Shown: positions 10,232 to 17,809, numbered from the stretch's first letter. The stretch: DNA of 64,000 bases from Photobacterium profundum SS9 (GCF_000196255.1 NC_006370.1:1580187-1644186), one strand, 5' to 3'. Program-made: numbers and translations. Notes: generated by a model not told the origin, from the sequence alone.

Positions 10232-10265
10232 TTGCTTTGATTACAAAAAGTTAAACTAAATACGT

Positions 10266-10652
10266 TTAGTTGAATAATATGTCAGAGAATTTTACTTCTC
10301 GTGTGTCATTAAAACGGGATTTGAAACAGCCTTGTTTAAGAGAATCACAATAAACGCCATTACTGAGTGAATAACGCGTTGTGTCGAAGTTTTTGGTGCC
10401 GATAGAGTCGATCACTTTCATTATCTCTTTTTGGGCTTCATCTCCTAAGTATTCTTGGGTAAATGCCATAGAGATACCGAATGAATCAACACAAAACCCC
10501 GCTTTTTTATCACATATTACGCCTTTGTATGGTGAGTAGATGTGGGGTGTTAATTCAGTCGTCACTGCCGAGACTGAACCAGACAATATCGTTAATAAGG
10601 CTAAGGTAACAAGCTGCTTAATTCGGATTGAATGCAAATGGATGGTATTCAT
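10266..10652 (-). CDS. small secreted protein, YcgJ/Fels-1 family
   Basis: A 128-residue protein from the preferred ATG at 10652 (an upstream ATG at 10685 would add 11 residues before the signal peptide). Residues ~10-30 form a signal peptide (QLVTLALLTILSGSVSA). The mature part has paired cysteines and GVICDKKAGFCVDSFGISMA, EYLGDEAQKEI and GVYCDSLKQGCFKSR. This matches the pattern of YcgJ/Fels-1 prophage-type periplasmic proteins, whose function is unknown. The four cysteines probably form disulfides. The stop codon lies inside a small hairpin (10254-10271) shared with the end of the convergent LysR gene. Confidence 0.65.
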   Translation of the reverse strand: MNTIHLHSIRIKQLVTLALLTILSGSVSAVTTELTPHIYSPYKGVICDKKAGFCVDSFGISMAFTQEYLGDEAQKEIMKVIDSIGTKNFDTTRYSLSNGVYCDSLKQGCFKSRFNDTREVKFSDILFN

Positions 10653-10790
10653 GGTGCTTCGCTTTTTGGTAGTAAATGGACACATAAATTAAGCGTAGCA
10701 GTTGATGATAATTTTCATATCTTGATAGCGTGACATCAATGTTAATTGAAAGATTGTGTAAAAATAATTTGTATGACGTTTTATTGGTAC

Positions 10791-10823
10791 TATACCCAAG
10801 CATCTTGAGGTGACTTGGGTATA
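10791..10823. repeat. complete 33-bp TATACCCAAG palindromic repeat
   Basis: TATACCCAAG at 10791-10800 and its perfect inverse CTTGGGTATA at 10814-10823 flank the core CATCTTGAGGTGA. It is the fullest copy in the window; partial copies lie elsewhere in intergenic DNA. Confidence 0.8.
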
Positions 10824-10935
10824 CACTGATATAACACACTGTTAGTGAACGAAGTGATCCATTGAATGTCATTCATTGTTATGGACTTCAGTTAGTGGTT
10901 ATGTATTTTATTATGGTGAATTAATAGGTGAAAGA

Positions 10936-11325
10936 ATGAATTGGTATTTAGCTGTTTTAAAGAAATATGCTGTGTTTCAAGGACGAGCAAGAAGACAAGA
11001 GTATTGGTACTTCTTTCTATTTAATATTGTGATTGCGATTGCTCTTGGTATGCTTGATGGTATTTTAGATACCCCAGGGACCCCTGAGTCAGGACTTCTT
11101 AGTACTTTGTATTCTTTGGCTATTTTAGTGCCAAGTATCGCTGTTGGTGTACGTCGGTTACATGATTCTGGTCGTAAAGGCTGGTGGATGCTAATTGGTT
11201 TGTTGCCTTTAATTGGCGCATTAGTATTGTTGTATTTCTTCATTCAAGATAGCCAGCCAGGTTCTAATGAATATGGCGCAAACCCTAAAGAAAATAATAA
11301 TGAAAGTGGTCAAATTAGCATGTAG
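10936..11325 (+). CDS. DUF805 inner-membrane protein
   Basis: A 129-residue membrane protein from the ATG at 10936, preceded by AGGTGAAAG. The frame extends 20 codons further upstream, but MNWYLAVLKKYAVFQGRARR is the standard DUF805 (E. coli YhaH/YhaI-type) N-terminus. Three or four membrane segments follow (YFFLFNIVIAIALGML, LYSLAILVPSIAVGV, GWWMLIGLLPLIGALVLLYF), with the family motifs VRRLHDSGRKGWW and DSQPGSNEYGANPK. The function is unknown. It is single, with a terminator 53 bases after the stop. Confidence 0.88.
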   Translation: MNWYLAVLKKYAVFQGRARRQEYWYFFLFNIVIAIALGMLDGILDTPGTPESGLLSTLYSLAILVPSIAVGVRRLHDSGRKGWWMLIGLLPLIGALVLLYFFIQDSQPGSNEYGANPKENNNESGQISM

Positions 11326-11377
11326 CTTGGGTATAAGACTGTTAGTTTACGTGATTTCGTTATCAAACTGATAGAAT

Positions 11378-11420
11378 CAAAAAGCCCGAATATCTTGAAA
11401 TAGTATATTCGGGCTTTGTG
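11378..11420. terminator. bidirectional terminator between convergent genes
   Basis: AAAGCCCGAATAT (11381-11393) pairs perfectly with ATATTCGGGCTTT (11405-11417). A/T-rich flanks on both sides suit the DUF805 gene (+) and the RRF-like gene (-). Confidence 0.8.
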
Positions 11421-11515
11421 TATTCTTAGCAAAAGTTTTTTAGTGATAATAGTTTTACTTTTAAAAATCAGCTTGTTGCTGGTGTGCTGTTTCAATTGTC
11501 GCCATTGGTTAGCCA

Positions 11516-11908
11516 TTAAAACGAATCAGCGTCGAATCGAGCAAATCTAGCTTCTGTTATAGAGCAGTTAGTTATCTGCATTAGCTCAGCAAGCGTGATA
11601 TTTGAATTCTGTATAACGAGTCTTTTTAATTTATCTTCTATTCGTTCTAGCTTGTCGTTGTATGTAGTGAGTCTTTCGTCGATTTTTCGTATTAGAAATT
11701 GCATGGCTTCAGGCTCAGAGAGTCGCAGCCTTTCAGACAGTTTTTTAAATGAATGTTCATCGCCAACTACTTGCCAATTTCTAGAACGTCGAATTCGTTT
11801 GATTTCACAATCACACTCAAGGGCAACGAGTTTTGCCTTTTTTGTGTTGTCTGAGCCCATTCGATGAATTAACGAGGGTAGGAGGGTCGTTATGGTTTTA
11901 TCTGTCAT
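11516..11908 (-). CDS. small conserved protein, RRF_GI-like ('ribosome recycling factor family')
   Basis: A 130-residue basic protein: PSLIHRMGSDNTKKAKLVAL, then IKRIRRSRNWQVVGD, a long charged helix (RKIDERLTTYNDKLERIEDK) and the C-terminal segment NITLAELMQITNCSITEARF. I associate this pattern with a Vibrionaceae family that databases call 'ribosome recycling factor family protein', which is not the true Frr. The RRSRNW patch and the helix-turn-helix-like C-terminus suggest a nucleic-acid binder, but this is inference. It lies just downstream of the toxin/immunity array on the same strand, with no visible link to it. Confidence 0.55.
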   Translation of the reverse strand: MTDKTITTLLPSLIHRMGSDNTKKAKLVALECDCEIKRIRRSRNWQVVGDEHSFKKLSERLRLSEPEAMQFLIRKIDERLTTYNDKLERIEDKLKRLVIQNSNITLAELMQITNCSITEARFARFDADSF

Positions 11909-11984
11909 CTGCCCAATATTGCATGTTATTCAGCGAAAAATCCAATAAATCCTTTGCTCAATTAGTGTCTAGATTCAAGATCGT

Positions 11985-12098
11985 ATATAGCGCCAAACCC
12001 GCATTCACCACAGCAGTACCTGCAATTGCACTAGCCGCAAAACTACTCGATTCAATAAACATCTCTCGCTCACAGTTACCACCAGCTTTATAGCTATT
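11985..12098 (-). pseudogene. third, broken copy of the toxin C-terminal tip
   Basis: Reading the minus strand from 12098 gives NSYKAGGNCEREMFIESSSF and then AASAIAGTAVVNAGLAL, nearly identical to the C-terminal part of the toxin-like gene at 13196-14164. After AGLAL the homology is lost and the frame ends at a stop (11958-11960). There is no start codon or immunity gene behind it. It is a 3' relic of a toxin gene, left as the last cassette of the array. Confidence 0.8.
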
Positions 12099-12128
12099 TG
12101 TCCGCCTTAACAACTTGATAATAAATAT

Positions 12129-12500
12129 CTAATTAGTAAATACTCCTAGCAAATCTAGCAGCATCAAACTAAAAAACATTAGACCTGAAACCATCCAACA
12201 TAAAAAAAACACACCACCTAAAAAGCGATCTAACTTATTTGTATGCTTTAATACGAGGGTTGAATTAGCATACATAAAAGATAAAGGGCTGTTTTCAAAC
12301 CTTTTACTCCATGCTCGCGGGAGGGCTATCGCCTTAGCTACATTTAATATATCCCAACCACTGACTAACTCACTACCCAAAGCCTCTTTTGTTTTAGGGT
12401 TTTTCCTAAGTTTCCGTACAGTGATTTGCCCAAAAAGTACAAATAGGATGATTGCAAAAAAACCAATAATAGCAGCTATAGCTAAGAGTAATGAAAACAT
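12129..12500 (-). CDS. putative immunity protein, copy 2
   Basis: A 123-residue protein from the ATG at 12500, two bases after the stop of the toxin tip before it. It has an N-terminal membrane helix (FSLLLAIAAIIGFFAIILFV), a conserved middle (VRKLRKNPKTKEALGSELVS, GWDILNVAKAIALPRAWSKR, NSPLSFMYAN) and a C-terminal hydrophobic hairpin (GVFFLCWMVSGLMFFSLMLL). It is clearly a paralogue of the protein at 12822-13199. The pairing with a hydrophobic toxin-like C-terminus suggests an inner-membrane immunity protein. I recognise no named family; function is inference from layout. Confidence 0.7.
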   Translation of the reverse strand: MFSLLLAIAAIIGFFAIILFVLFGQITVRKLRKNPKTKEALGSELVSGWDILNVAKAIALPRAWSKRFENSPLSFMYANSTLVLKHTNKLDRFLGGVFFLCWMVSGLMFFSLMLLDLLGVFTN

Positions 12501-12502
12501 GA

Positions 12503-12793
12503 TTACTTCAACCAATTCATGATATCATCATACCAATCACCACTATTGCTCTTAAGCTTATTATTCGTCCAGATAGATGTACCTGCTGCCGTCCCTGCAA
12601 CAGCCAAACCACCAACAACTAGCCCCATCCAACCAAAAGGTGTTGCAAAGACAAGGAGCGCTAAACCCGCATTCACCACCGTAGTACCTGCAATTGCACT
12701 AGCCGCAAAACGACTCGATTCAATAAACATCTTTCGTTCCCAGTTACTGCCTGCTTTAATAACTATTGTGGATATTGCCCACACGGCTGCCAT
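12503..12793 (-). pseudogene. displaced C-terminal tip of the toxin-like gene, copy 2
   Basis: This frame reads AGSNWERKMFIESSRFAASA, IAGTTVVNAGLALLVFATPF, GWMGLVVGGLAVAGTAAG and ends SNSGDWYDDIMNWLK, matching the last ~95 residues of the 322-residue protein upstream. DNA homology begins at 12791 with GGCAGCCGTGTGGGCAATAT, equal to codons for GSRVGNI in the full gene. One extra T near the start shifts the frame relative to the parent. It lacks the N-terminal two thirds and follows the first immunity gene directly, so it is a silent toxin tip rather than an independent gene, though a 96-residue ORF remains open. Confidence 0.75.
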
Positions 12794-12821
12794 TATGTCT
12801 AGTTTTGCTTTATGTCATATC

Positions 12822-13199
12822 CTACTCAGAAAAAAAGCCGAAAGAATCTAATGCGATTAACAATAAGCTAGAAAAACCACTGACAAGCCAACATAAAAAA
12901 AACATAGCACTTAACAGGCGATCAAACTTGGTTGTATGCTCAAATAACAAATCTGAATTTGCATACATAAATGAAAGTGCACTATTTTCTAGTTTTTTAC
13001 TCCAAGACCTCGGAAGAGATAAGGCTTTTGCAACATTAAGAATATCCCAACCGCTAACCAACTCCCCCCCAAGCACATCTTTTGTTTTTGGATTTTTTCG
13101 TAATTTGCGAACCGTAACTTGCCCAAATACAACGAACAATATACCCGTCACCATTGAACTTAAAATTATAACCATAACAATTATTGTAGTCGGTTTCAT
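12822..13199 (-). CDS. putative immunity protein, copy 1
   Basis: A 125-residue protein with an N-terminal membrane helix (TIIVMVIILSSMVTGILFVV), then VRKLRKNPKTKDVLGGELVS, GWDILNVAKALSLPRSWSKK, NSALSFMYANSDLLFEHTTK, and a C-terminal hydrophobic pair (LLSAMFFLCWLVSGFSSLLL). Its ATG overlaps the stop of the 322-residue toxin-like gene by four bases, the usual coupling for an effector and its immunity gene. It is homologous along its length to the second copy at 12129-12500. It should sit in the inner membrane and could block a pore-forming partner; this is inference, as I do not recognise the family. Confidence 0.72.
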   Translation of the reverse strand: MKPTTIIVMVIILSSMVTGILFVVFGQVTVRKLRKNPKTKDVLGGELVSGWDILNVAKALSLPRSWSKKLENSALSFMYANSDLLFEHTTKFDRLLSAMFFLCWLVSGFSSLLLIALDSFGFFSE

Positions 13200-14164
13200 A
13201 AGCGGCTTAACTCTTTAGTAATAATATCGTAAGCATCACCACTATTATTTTTAATATAATTATTAGTTATAATAGAAGCTACAGCAGCAGTACCTGCAAT
13301 AGCCAAACCACCTACAACAAGTCCCATCCAACCTGCTGGCGTTGCAAAAACAAGAAGAGCTAAGCCAGTATCAACAACTAAAGTCCCAGCCATTGCACTA
13401 GCGGCGAAACTGGAAGATTCAATAAACATCTCTCGCTCCCAGTTACCACCAGCTTTATAGCTATTATGAATATTGCCCACACGGCTACCAAAGTCGATAA
13501 CAGCAAGGCCATTGCCTAAGAATTTTGCGTGCTTAGTAAATTTAACAATATTGTTAGCTTGAACTGGCGTGATAACATCTAATTTTGCAATGTTTCTACT
13601 ACTTCTTGCTATATTTGCGCCTCTATCAAAATTGGCCAGTGGCGTACCACGATTAGATTTAACTTGACTGGTTACCACTTTAATTTCGTGTTTAAAGCTA
13701 TTCTGCATTTTATCAAACGCTATCTTGGCTTTTTGTTTGGCGGCAACTTTTAAGGTAGATTTGGTTTTTGTGGCCAGCCTGTATTCCATTAAGGCTGATT
13801 GATAGTTTTTAACCGAGCCAACCAAACCCTCCATTCTATTGGCGTAAACACTGGTTGATGCGCCCATTAACCCCACATTATACTCTTGTAATTGAGCGCT
13901 AATAGATGATAGGGCAATCAGATTGTCACCACCAAAAGACAACGCTAAATTGGTAAGGTTTTGTGTAATTGCGGAATTAGATAATTTTGCCAGCGTAGTC
14001 GCCCCAATAGCAGAATTACCACCTTTTAATAAATAAGGAGTATTAGCGAGAATCATATCAGGATTAGCACAAGTAAGAGATGAAGCTAGCTCTATGTCAA
14101 TACCACACTCATTTTTAAACGTTTTGGCACTAAAAGTGCGATTACATAAAATTATCCCGCTCAT
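13196..14164 (-). CDS. putative membrane-acting toxin/effector with a glycine-zipper C-terminus
   Basis: A 322-residue protein without a recognised N-terminal domain, signal peptide, PAAR or Rhs motif. Residues ~1-130 are small-residue-rich and polar, and ~130-225 are basic and helical (KTKSTLKVAAKQKAKIAFDK). NIHNSYKAGGNWEREMFIE near residue 230 marks the start of the tip. Residues ~250-300 are strongly hydrophobic and glycine-rich (TGLALLVFATPAGWMGLVVG, GLAIAGTAAVASII), like pore-forming colicin-type or T6SS membrane-disrupting (Tme-like) C-termini. The immunity-like gene overlaps by four bases, and two degraded tips follow. AAAAGGAA precedes the ATG. It could instead be a housekeeping membrane protein, but the repeated tip/partner layout argues for a polymorphic toxin. 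Confidence 0.65.
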   Translation of the reverse strand: MSGIILCNRTFSAKTFKNECGIDIELASSLTCANPDMILANTPYLLKGGNSAIGATTLAKLSNSAITQNLTNLALSFGGDNLIALSSISAQLQEYNVGLMGASTSVYANRMEGLVGSVKNYQSALMEYRLATKTKSTLKVAAKQKAKIAFDKMQNSFKHEIKVVTSQVKSNRGTPLANFDRGANIARSSRNIAKLDVITPVQANNIVKFTKHAKFLGNGLAVIDFGSRVGNIHNSYKAGGNWEREMFIESSSFAASAMAGTLVVDTGLALLVFATPAGWMGLVVGGLAIAGTAAVASIITNNYIKNNSGDAYDIITKELSRL

Positions 14165-14220
14165 TTGCTTTTTAAATTCCTTTTAAAATTTGAGTTATGC
14201 TCTACACGTTGATTTAGCGG

Positions 14221-14244
14221 TTTATCTTACAATTGAAAGATAAA
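14221..14244. promoter_or_regulatory. 24-bp palindrome upstream of the toxin-like gene
   Basis: TTTATCTT (14221-14228) and AAGATAAA (14237-14244) flank ACAATTGA, itself nearly symmetric. It lies 57-80 bases before the toxin ATG, a plausible operator position. Confidence 0.45.
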
Positions 14245-14341
14245 CAGACAAAAATATCAGTTTCAATATTTGCGATTGAAACCTCTTTTATGTAAGACAG
14301 CTCTATTGTTCTCGCTGTTTTTTAAGGTGGTTGTCAACATC

Positions 14342-14461
14342 ATGAGAATACGTAACGATGAAGAAAGAATGCGTTCAGCTCTAGTTGAAGGGGGCAATGA
14401 TCGTCTAAAGATCATCGTAAAGCAGGCGTATAAATACCGATATTGGACGTTTTTCGGATGA
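14342..14461 (+). CDS. possible 39-residue peptide, doubtful
   Basis: An ATG at 14342, with AAGGTGG ten bases upstream, opens 39 codons beginning MRIRNDEERMRSALVEGG and ending YRYWTFFG. It is charged and overlaps no gene on the other strand. It lies in the 373-base gap between the toxin-like gene and the CoA-disulfide reductase gene. No family is recognised, and it may be a chance ORF. Confidence 0.25.
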   Translation: MRIRNDEERMRSALVEGGNDRLKIIVKQAYKYRYWTFFG

Positions 14462-14537
14462 ATTAAATTAAAAACCGAGACTACTATAATAATAGCCCCG
14501 TATCTTAGCTATTTTAATGTGGAAATTGCTACGTACT

Positions 14538-16241
14538 TTACATTTTCGCAAATTTATAAGTGCGGTACCCACCGATAAGGTTTCGTGCTTTAAAGCCATT
14601 GTTGACCAATTGACGATAAGCAACGTTACCGCGTAACCCAACCTGACAGTAAATAACGATTTCTTTATCTTTTGGTAGTTCGTGCATGCGCTGACGAAGT
14701 TCATCGACAGGAATATTGAGCGTGCCTTCAATGTAGCCACCGTTCTCTAATTCCCCAGGATTGCGTACATCAAGCAGCACTTGGTCATCCGTTAGGTTGT
14801 CTATCTCATCAAAGTGGATGGGTGTAGCGTCTCCCTTGATGATGTTATTGGCAACAAAGGCAGCTTGGTTGATAACATCTTTTGCGCTGCCATAGGGGGG
14901 CGCATAAGTCAGCTCTAAGTGTTGAAGTTGTTCAACCGTCATACCTGCACGCTGCGCAACGGCCATGATATCAATACGTTTATCGACACCATCTTTACCT
15001 GCTGCTTGCGCACCGAAAATCTTGCCTGATTTAGGGTCAAACAACATCTTGAACGAAACAATTTCTGCTCCAGGGTAATAGCTGGCGTGGCTCGCGGTGT
15101 GTACGTAGACTTTTTCATAATCAACGCCATCACGTTTAAGCTGCTTCTCGTTCTTGCCTGTAGCTGCGATAGCTAAATCGAAAATCTTACAAATCGCAGT
15201 GCCTTGTGTGCCTTGGTAGCTTTCATTACGACCAAGCATGTTGTCTGCCGCCATCCGACCTTGCCGATTCGCTGGGCCCGCAAGAGGCACAATTGTTTGG
15301 TTGCCTGTAACGAAATCGGCTTCTTCAATTGCATCGCCTACAGCATAGATTGCTGGATCGCTGGTCTGCATGCTTGGCGTTGTCCAAATGCCCCCTAACT
15401 CACCAATTTTAAGCCCAGCCTCAGAAGCAAGTGTCGTTTCAGGACGAACGCCAATCGCCATAATAAGAAGGTCAGTTTCTAGAGATTCACTGTTGCTGAG
15501 CGATAAGTTCAAATGCCCACTAATGTGTTGATGCTCGGTGCTTTCACCAGACTCAAAACTGGCAATGTGCGTCTCTGGTACATATTCAACGCCAGAGAGG
15601 GCAATACCAAGGCGCAGATCAATGCCGTGATCACGGATTTCGGCATGCGCAAAGCCAGCCATTTCTTTATCAACAGGCGTCATTACTTGGTCGGCAAGTT
15701 CTAGCAATGTGGTTTTAATGCCACGCTGGTGGAACGCTTCCATCATTTCTAAACCGATGAACCCACCACCTACAACCGTAGCGTGTTCAACGTTATTGGT
15801 TTCAATCGTCTGAAGGATGCGATCCATATCAGGAATATTACGCAGAGAATACGTTAACGGATTTTTCACGCCAGGAATAGGTGGAACGATAGGGCCAGCA
15901 CCAGGGCTTAGCAATAAAAAATCGTAACGTTCAGTGTATTCGTTTCCGTCTAATAGATTCTTAACGGTCACTGTTTTTTCATTACGGTTAATGTTCACGA
16001 CTTCGTTCATCACGCGAACATCAACATTAAAACGAGCCAAGAAACTTTCAGGTGTCTGTAGTAATAGTTTGCTGCGATCCTGAATGTCGCCGCCAATATG
16101 ATACGGTAAACCACAGTTAGCAAACGATACGAACTCGCCTCGTTCGAACATGATGATTTCGGCATCTTCACTCAAACGACGTGCTCTAGCTGCTGCTGAA
16201 GCACCACCTGCAACGCCTCCGACGATAAGAATTTTAGTCAT
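14538..16241 (-). CDS. CoA-disulfide/persulfide reductase with C-terminal rhodanese domain
   Basis: A 567-residue flavoprotein. Residues 1-450 form a pyridine nucleotide-disulfide oxidoreductase: the FAD motif VGGVAGGASAAARARRL, the single active cysteine C43 in SFANCGLPYHIGG, an NAD(P)H loop TVVGGGFIGLEMMEAF and the FAD-end motif IYAVGDAIEEADFV. The last ~100 residues are a rhodanese domain with DVRNPGELENGGYIEGTLNI and catalytic cysteine in VIYCQVGLRG. This fusion (CoADR-RHD, the Npsr type in Shewanella) reduces CoA disulfide, CoA persulfide and polysulfide with NADH in the cytoplasm. The divergent YeeE/YedE pair, thought to move sulfur compounds, fits a sulfane-sulfur module. Confidence 0.9.
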   Translation of the reverse strand: MTKILIVGGVAGGASAAARARRLSEDAEIIMFERGEFVSFANCGLPYHIGGDIQDRSKLLLQTPESFLARFNVDVRVMNEVVNINRNEKTVTVKNLLDGNEYTERYDFLLLSPGAGPIVPPIPGVKNPLTYSLRNIPDMDRILQTIETNNVEHATVVGGGFIGLEMMEAFHQRGIKTTLLELADQVMTPVDKEMAGFAHAEIRDHGIDLRLGIALSGVEYVPETHIASFESGESTEHQHISGHLNLSLSNSESLETDLLIMAIGVRPETTLASEAGLKIGELGGIWTTPSMQTSDPAIYAVGDAIEEADFVTGNQTIVPLAGPANRQGRMAADNMLGRNESYQGTQGTAICKIFDLAIAATGKNEKQLKRDGVDYEKVYVHTASHASYYPGAEIVSFKMLFDPKSGKIFGAQAAGKDGVDKRIDIMAVAQRAGMTVEQLQHLELTYAPPYGSAKDVINQAAFVANNIIKGDATPIHFDEIDNLTDDQVLLDVRNPGELENGGYIEGTLNIPVDELRQRMHELPKDKEIVIYCQVGLRGNVAYRQLVNNGFKARNLIGGYRTYKFAKM

Positions 16242-16259
16242 CTATTACTTCCTTTCAAT

Positions 16260-16283
16260 GCATCTTGAGGTAGCTTGGGTATA
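16260..16283. repeat. copy of the dispersed TATACCCAAG palindromic repeat
   Basis: GCATCTTGAGGTAGCTTGGG followed by TATA, one base shorter in the core than the copy at 10791-10823. It lies in the divergent gap upstream of the CoA-disulfide reductase gene. Confidence 0.75.
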
Positions 16284-16331
16284 AGCTATTCCATTTGTAT
16301 TGTAAGATACTATAAACAATTAATTAGTAAA

Positions 16332-16359
16332 AGCTAATAAAATACATACTTTATTAGCT
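16332..16359. promoter_or_regulatory. 28-bp palindromic candidate operator, sulfur module
   Basis: AGCTAATAAA (16332-16341) and its perfect inverse TTTATTAGCT (16350-16359) with an eight-base spacer, about midway between the two divergent genes. AT-rich inverted repeats of this kind are typical of ArsR-type (BigR/SqrR) sulfur sensors; no regulator gene is adjacent, so the binding protein is unknown. Confidence 0.5.
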
Positions 16360-16442
16360 AGGGCTAAATTACCGTTGACTAATGTTTATAATTTAGTAAT
16401 CTCTAATTAACGAAATCCATGTTTGATTAGGAAAGAAAACAT

Positions 16443-16862
16443 ATGACATTTGAAATCCCATGGGATGCATTACGTGGCGGTATGTTACTTGGGCTAGCCG
16501 CAGCGTTGTTATTAATAATGAATGGAAGAATCGCAGGCATAAGTGGCATTGTTTCTGGGTTACTTAAACCCGTTAAAGGTGAAGTGTCGTGGCGGTTTCT
16601 TTTTGTTCTAGGCATGGTGATGAGTGGGGCACTGGCACCTTTACTTGGCTTTAACGTACCGGAATCGCTACCTGTCACATCAGTATTTTGGGTTGCGTTG
16701 GCTGGGTTACTTGTCGGTATTGGCACGAAGCTTGGTAACGGTTGTACAAGTGGGCATGGGATTTGTGGAATGGGGCGTTTATCTAAACGTTCGATTGTTG
16801 CGACTTGTGTCTTTATGGCCGTTGCGTTTGTGACGGTATTTGTCCGTTTACATCTTTTATAA
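16443..16862 (+). CDS. YeeE/YedE-family half-transporter, first subunit (PmpA-like)
   Basis: A 139-residue membrane protein with four or so helices and the family motif LGNGCTSGHGICGMGRLSKR, whose cysteines are thought to bind or relay the sulfur substrate. Full-length YeeE/TsuA proteins carry two such halves; here they are split into two genes, as in the predicted sulfur transporter PmpAB. The neighbour on the other strand is a CoA-persulfide reductase-rhodanese fusion, consistent with uptake or export of thiosulfate or another sulfane-sulfur compound. The specific substrate is inference. GGAAAG lies close ahead of the ATG. Confidence 0.88.
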   Translation: MTFEIPWDALRGGMLLGLAAALLLIMNGRIAGISGIVSGLLKPVKGEVSWRFLFVLGMVMSGALAPLLGFNVPESLPVTSVFWVALAGLLVGIGTKLGNGCTSGHGICGMGRLSKRSIVATCVFMAVAFVTVFVRLHLL

Positions 16863-16866
16863 GAGC

Positions 16867-17313
16867 ATGATGAATATGAATCTATTATCTAAGGTGATTG
16901 CACTTATAGCGGGGCTGCTGTTTGGATTAGGCATGATGATGTCTGGAATGGTTGATCCCACTAAAGTAATTGGCTTTCTTGATATTGCGGGTGATTGGGA
17001 TCCTAGCTTAGCATTCGTGATGGGTGGGGCATTGTTAGTGTTTACGCCAATTTACTTGTTAGTGATTAAAAAGCGTGAAAAGCCTGTGTGTAGCCGTGAG
17101 TTTCAAATCAGTTCAAATAATACGGTTGATAAGCGTTTAATCAGTGGTGCGGCATTATTTGGTTTAGGGTGGGGTATTGCAGGCATTTGTCCAGGACCTG
17201 CCGTTACGTCGGTTTCTGCGTTGAATAGTTCGATGTTGTTATTTATTGCTTTTATGCTGGCGGGTATGTGGTTGGGCATTAAAATTGATGAAAAACGTTC
17301 TGCGCTAGCGTAA
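16867..17313 (+). CDS. YeeE/YedE-family half-transporter, second subunit (PmpB-like)
   Basis: A 148-residue membrane protein starting at the ATG 16867, five bases after the preceding stop; a TTG at 16840 would overlap the first gene. It has an N-terminal helix (VIALIAGLLFGLGMMMSGMV), a DPTKVIGFLDI loop and a C-terminal motif GWGIAGICPGPAVTSV with one cysteine, the signature of the second half of YeeE/YedE transporters. Together with the preceding gene it should make one inner-membrane transporter. Confidence 0.88.
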   Translation: MMNMNLLSKVIALIAGLLFGLGMMMSGMVDPTKVIGFLDIAGDWDPSLAFVMGGALLVFTPIYLLVIKKREKPVCSREFQISSNNTVDKRLISGAALFGLGWGIAGICPGPAVTSVSALNSSMLLFIAFMLAGMWLGIKIDEKRSALA

Positions 17314-17443
17314 CTTTTCTTGCTTGGGTATAAGCTAGACAGATTAATCTCTTATGAAGAGGGTACGTTGCTAATTACGATGTTTCACTATGTTAGGTTA
17401 TTCGGTCAGTAATTTAATAAGTAATTAGCAGCGTTTGATTATG

Positions 17444-17809
17444 TTATTGAGTTAGCCATGCTTCGGCATTTTCAGTGTCATTGGGTGGAAAGCCTTTAAT
17501 GTCTAATCCTGGAAATAACATACCTTCTAGTTCACTGATTTTTCGTATCCATTGTTGTTCGGCAAGTACTGCCACTTTTTTAAATTTACGTGTGTGGCGA
17601 AAAAGTTCAGGCAAACGAGTGAGTTCTACACCTATAGCACTGAGTGTCGGAAAATCGAATTCGTGAATGGTGTATAGCATAGTGCCATTTTCTACATCTT
17701 TGGTCTTATCCACGAATTCATCTAATAGTGCTTTCATTTCTTCGCTATCAAGTTTGCCGCCGAATGACATATCAATACGATTGTCACCACATTGCGTTAT
17801 TTCAAACAT
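17444..17809 (-). CDS. SpoIIAA-like STAS/SEC14-type protein
   Basis: A 121-residue soluble protein beginning MFEITQCGDNRIDMSFGGKL, continuing with KLDSEEMKALLDEFVDK and ending ETENAEAW-like in NDTENAEAWLTQ. The alternating strand/helix pattern matches SpoIIAA-like proteins (STAS/SEC14 fold), short cytoplasmic proteins of unknown role that may bind lipids or partners. There is no conserved phosphorylatable serine of the true anti-sigma antagonist context. TTGAGGTACGT supplies a ribosome site. It is a single gene, convergent with the PmpB-like gene. Confidence 0.8.
   Translation of the reverse strand: MFEITQCGDNRIDMSFGGKLDSEEMKALLDEFVDKTKDVENGTMLYTIHEFDFPTLSAIGVELTRLPELFRHTRKFKKVAVLAEQQWIRKISELEGMLFPGLDIKGFPPNDTENAEAWLTQ

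Noticed and set aside
10254..10271. Hairpin AACTAAA-TACG-TTTAGTT between convergent genes as a terminator.
   Set aside because: No G/C in the stem besides one pair and no T run; too weak to call.
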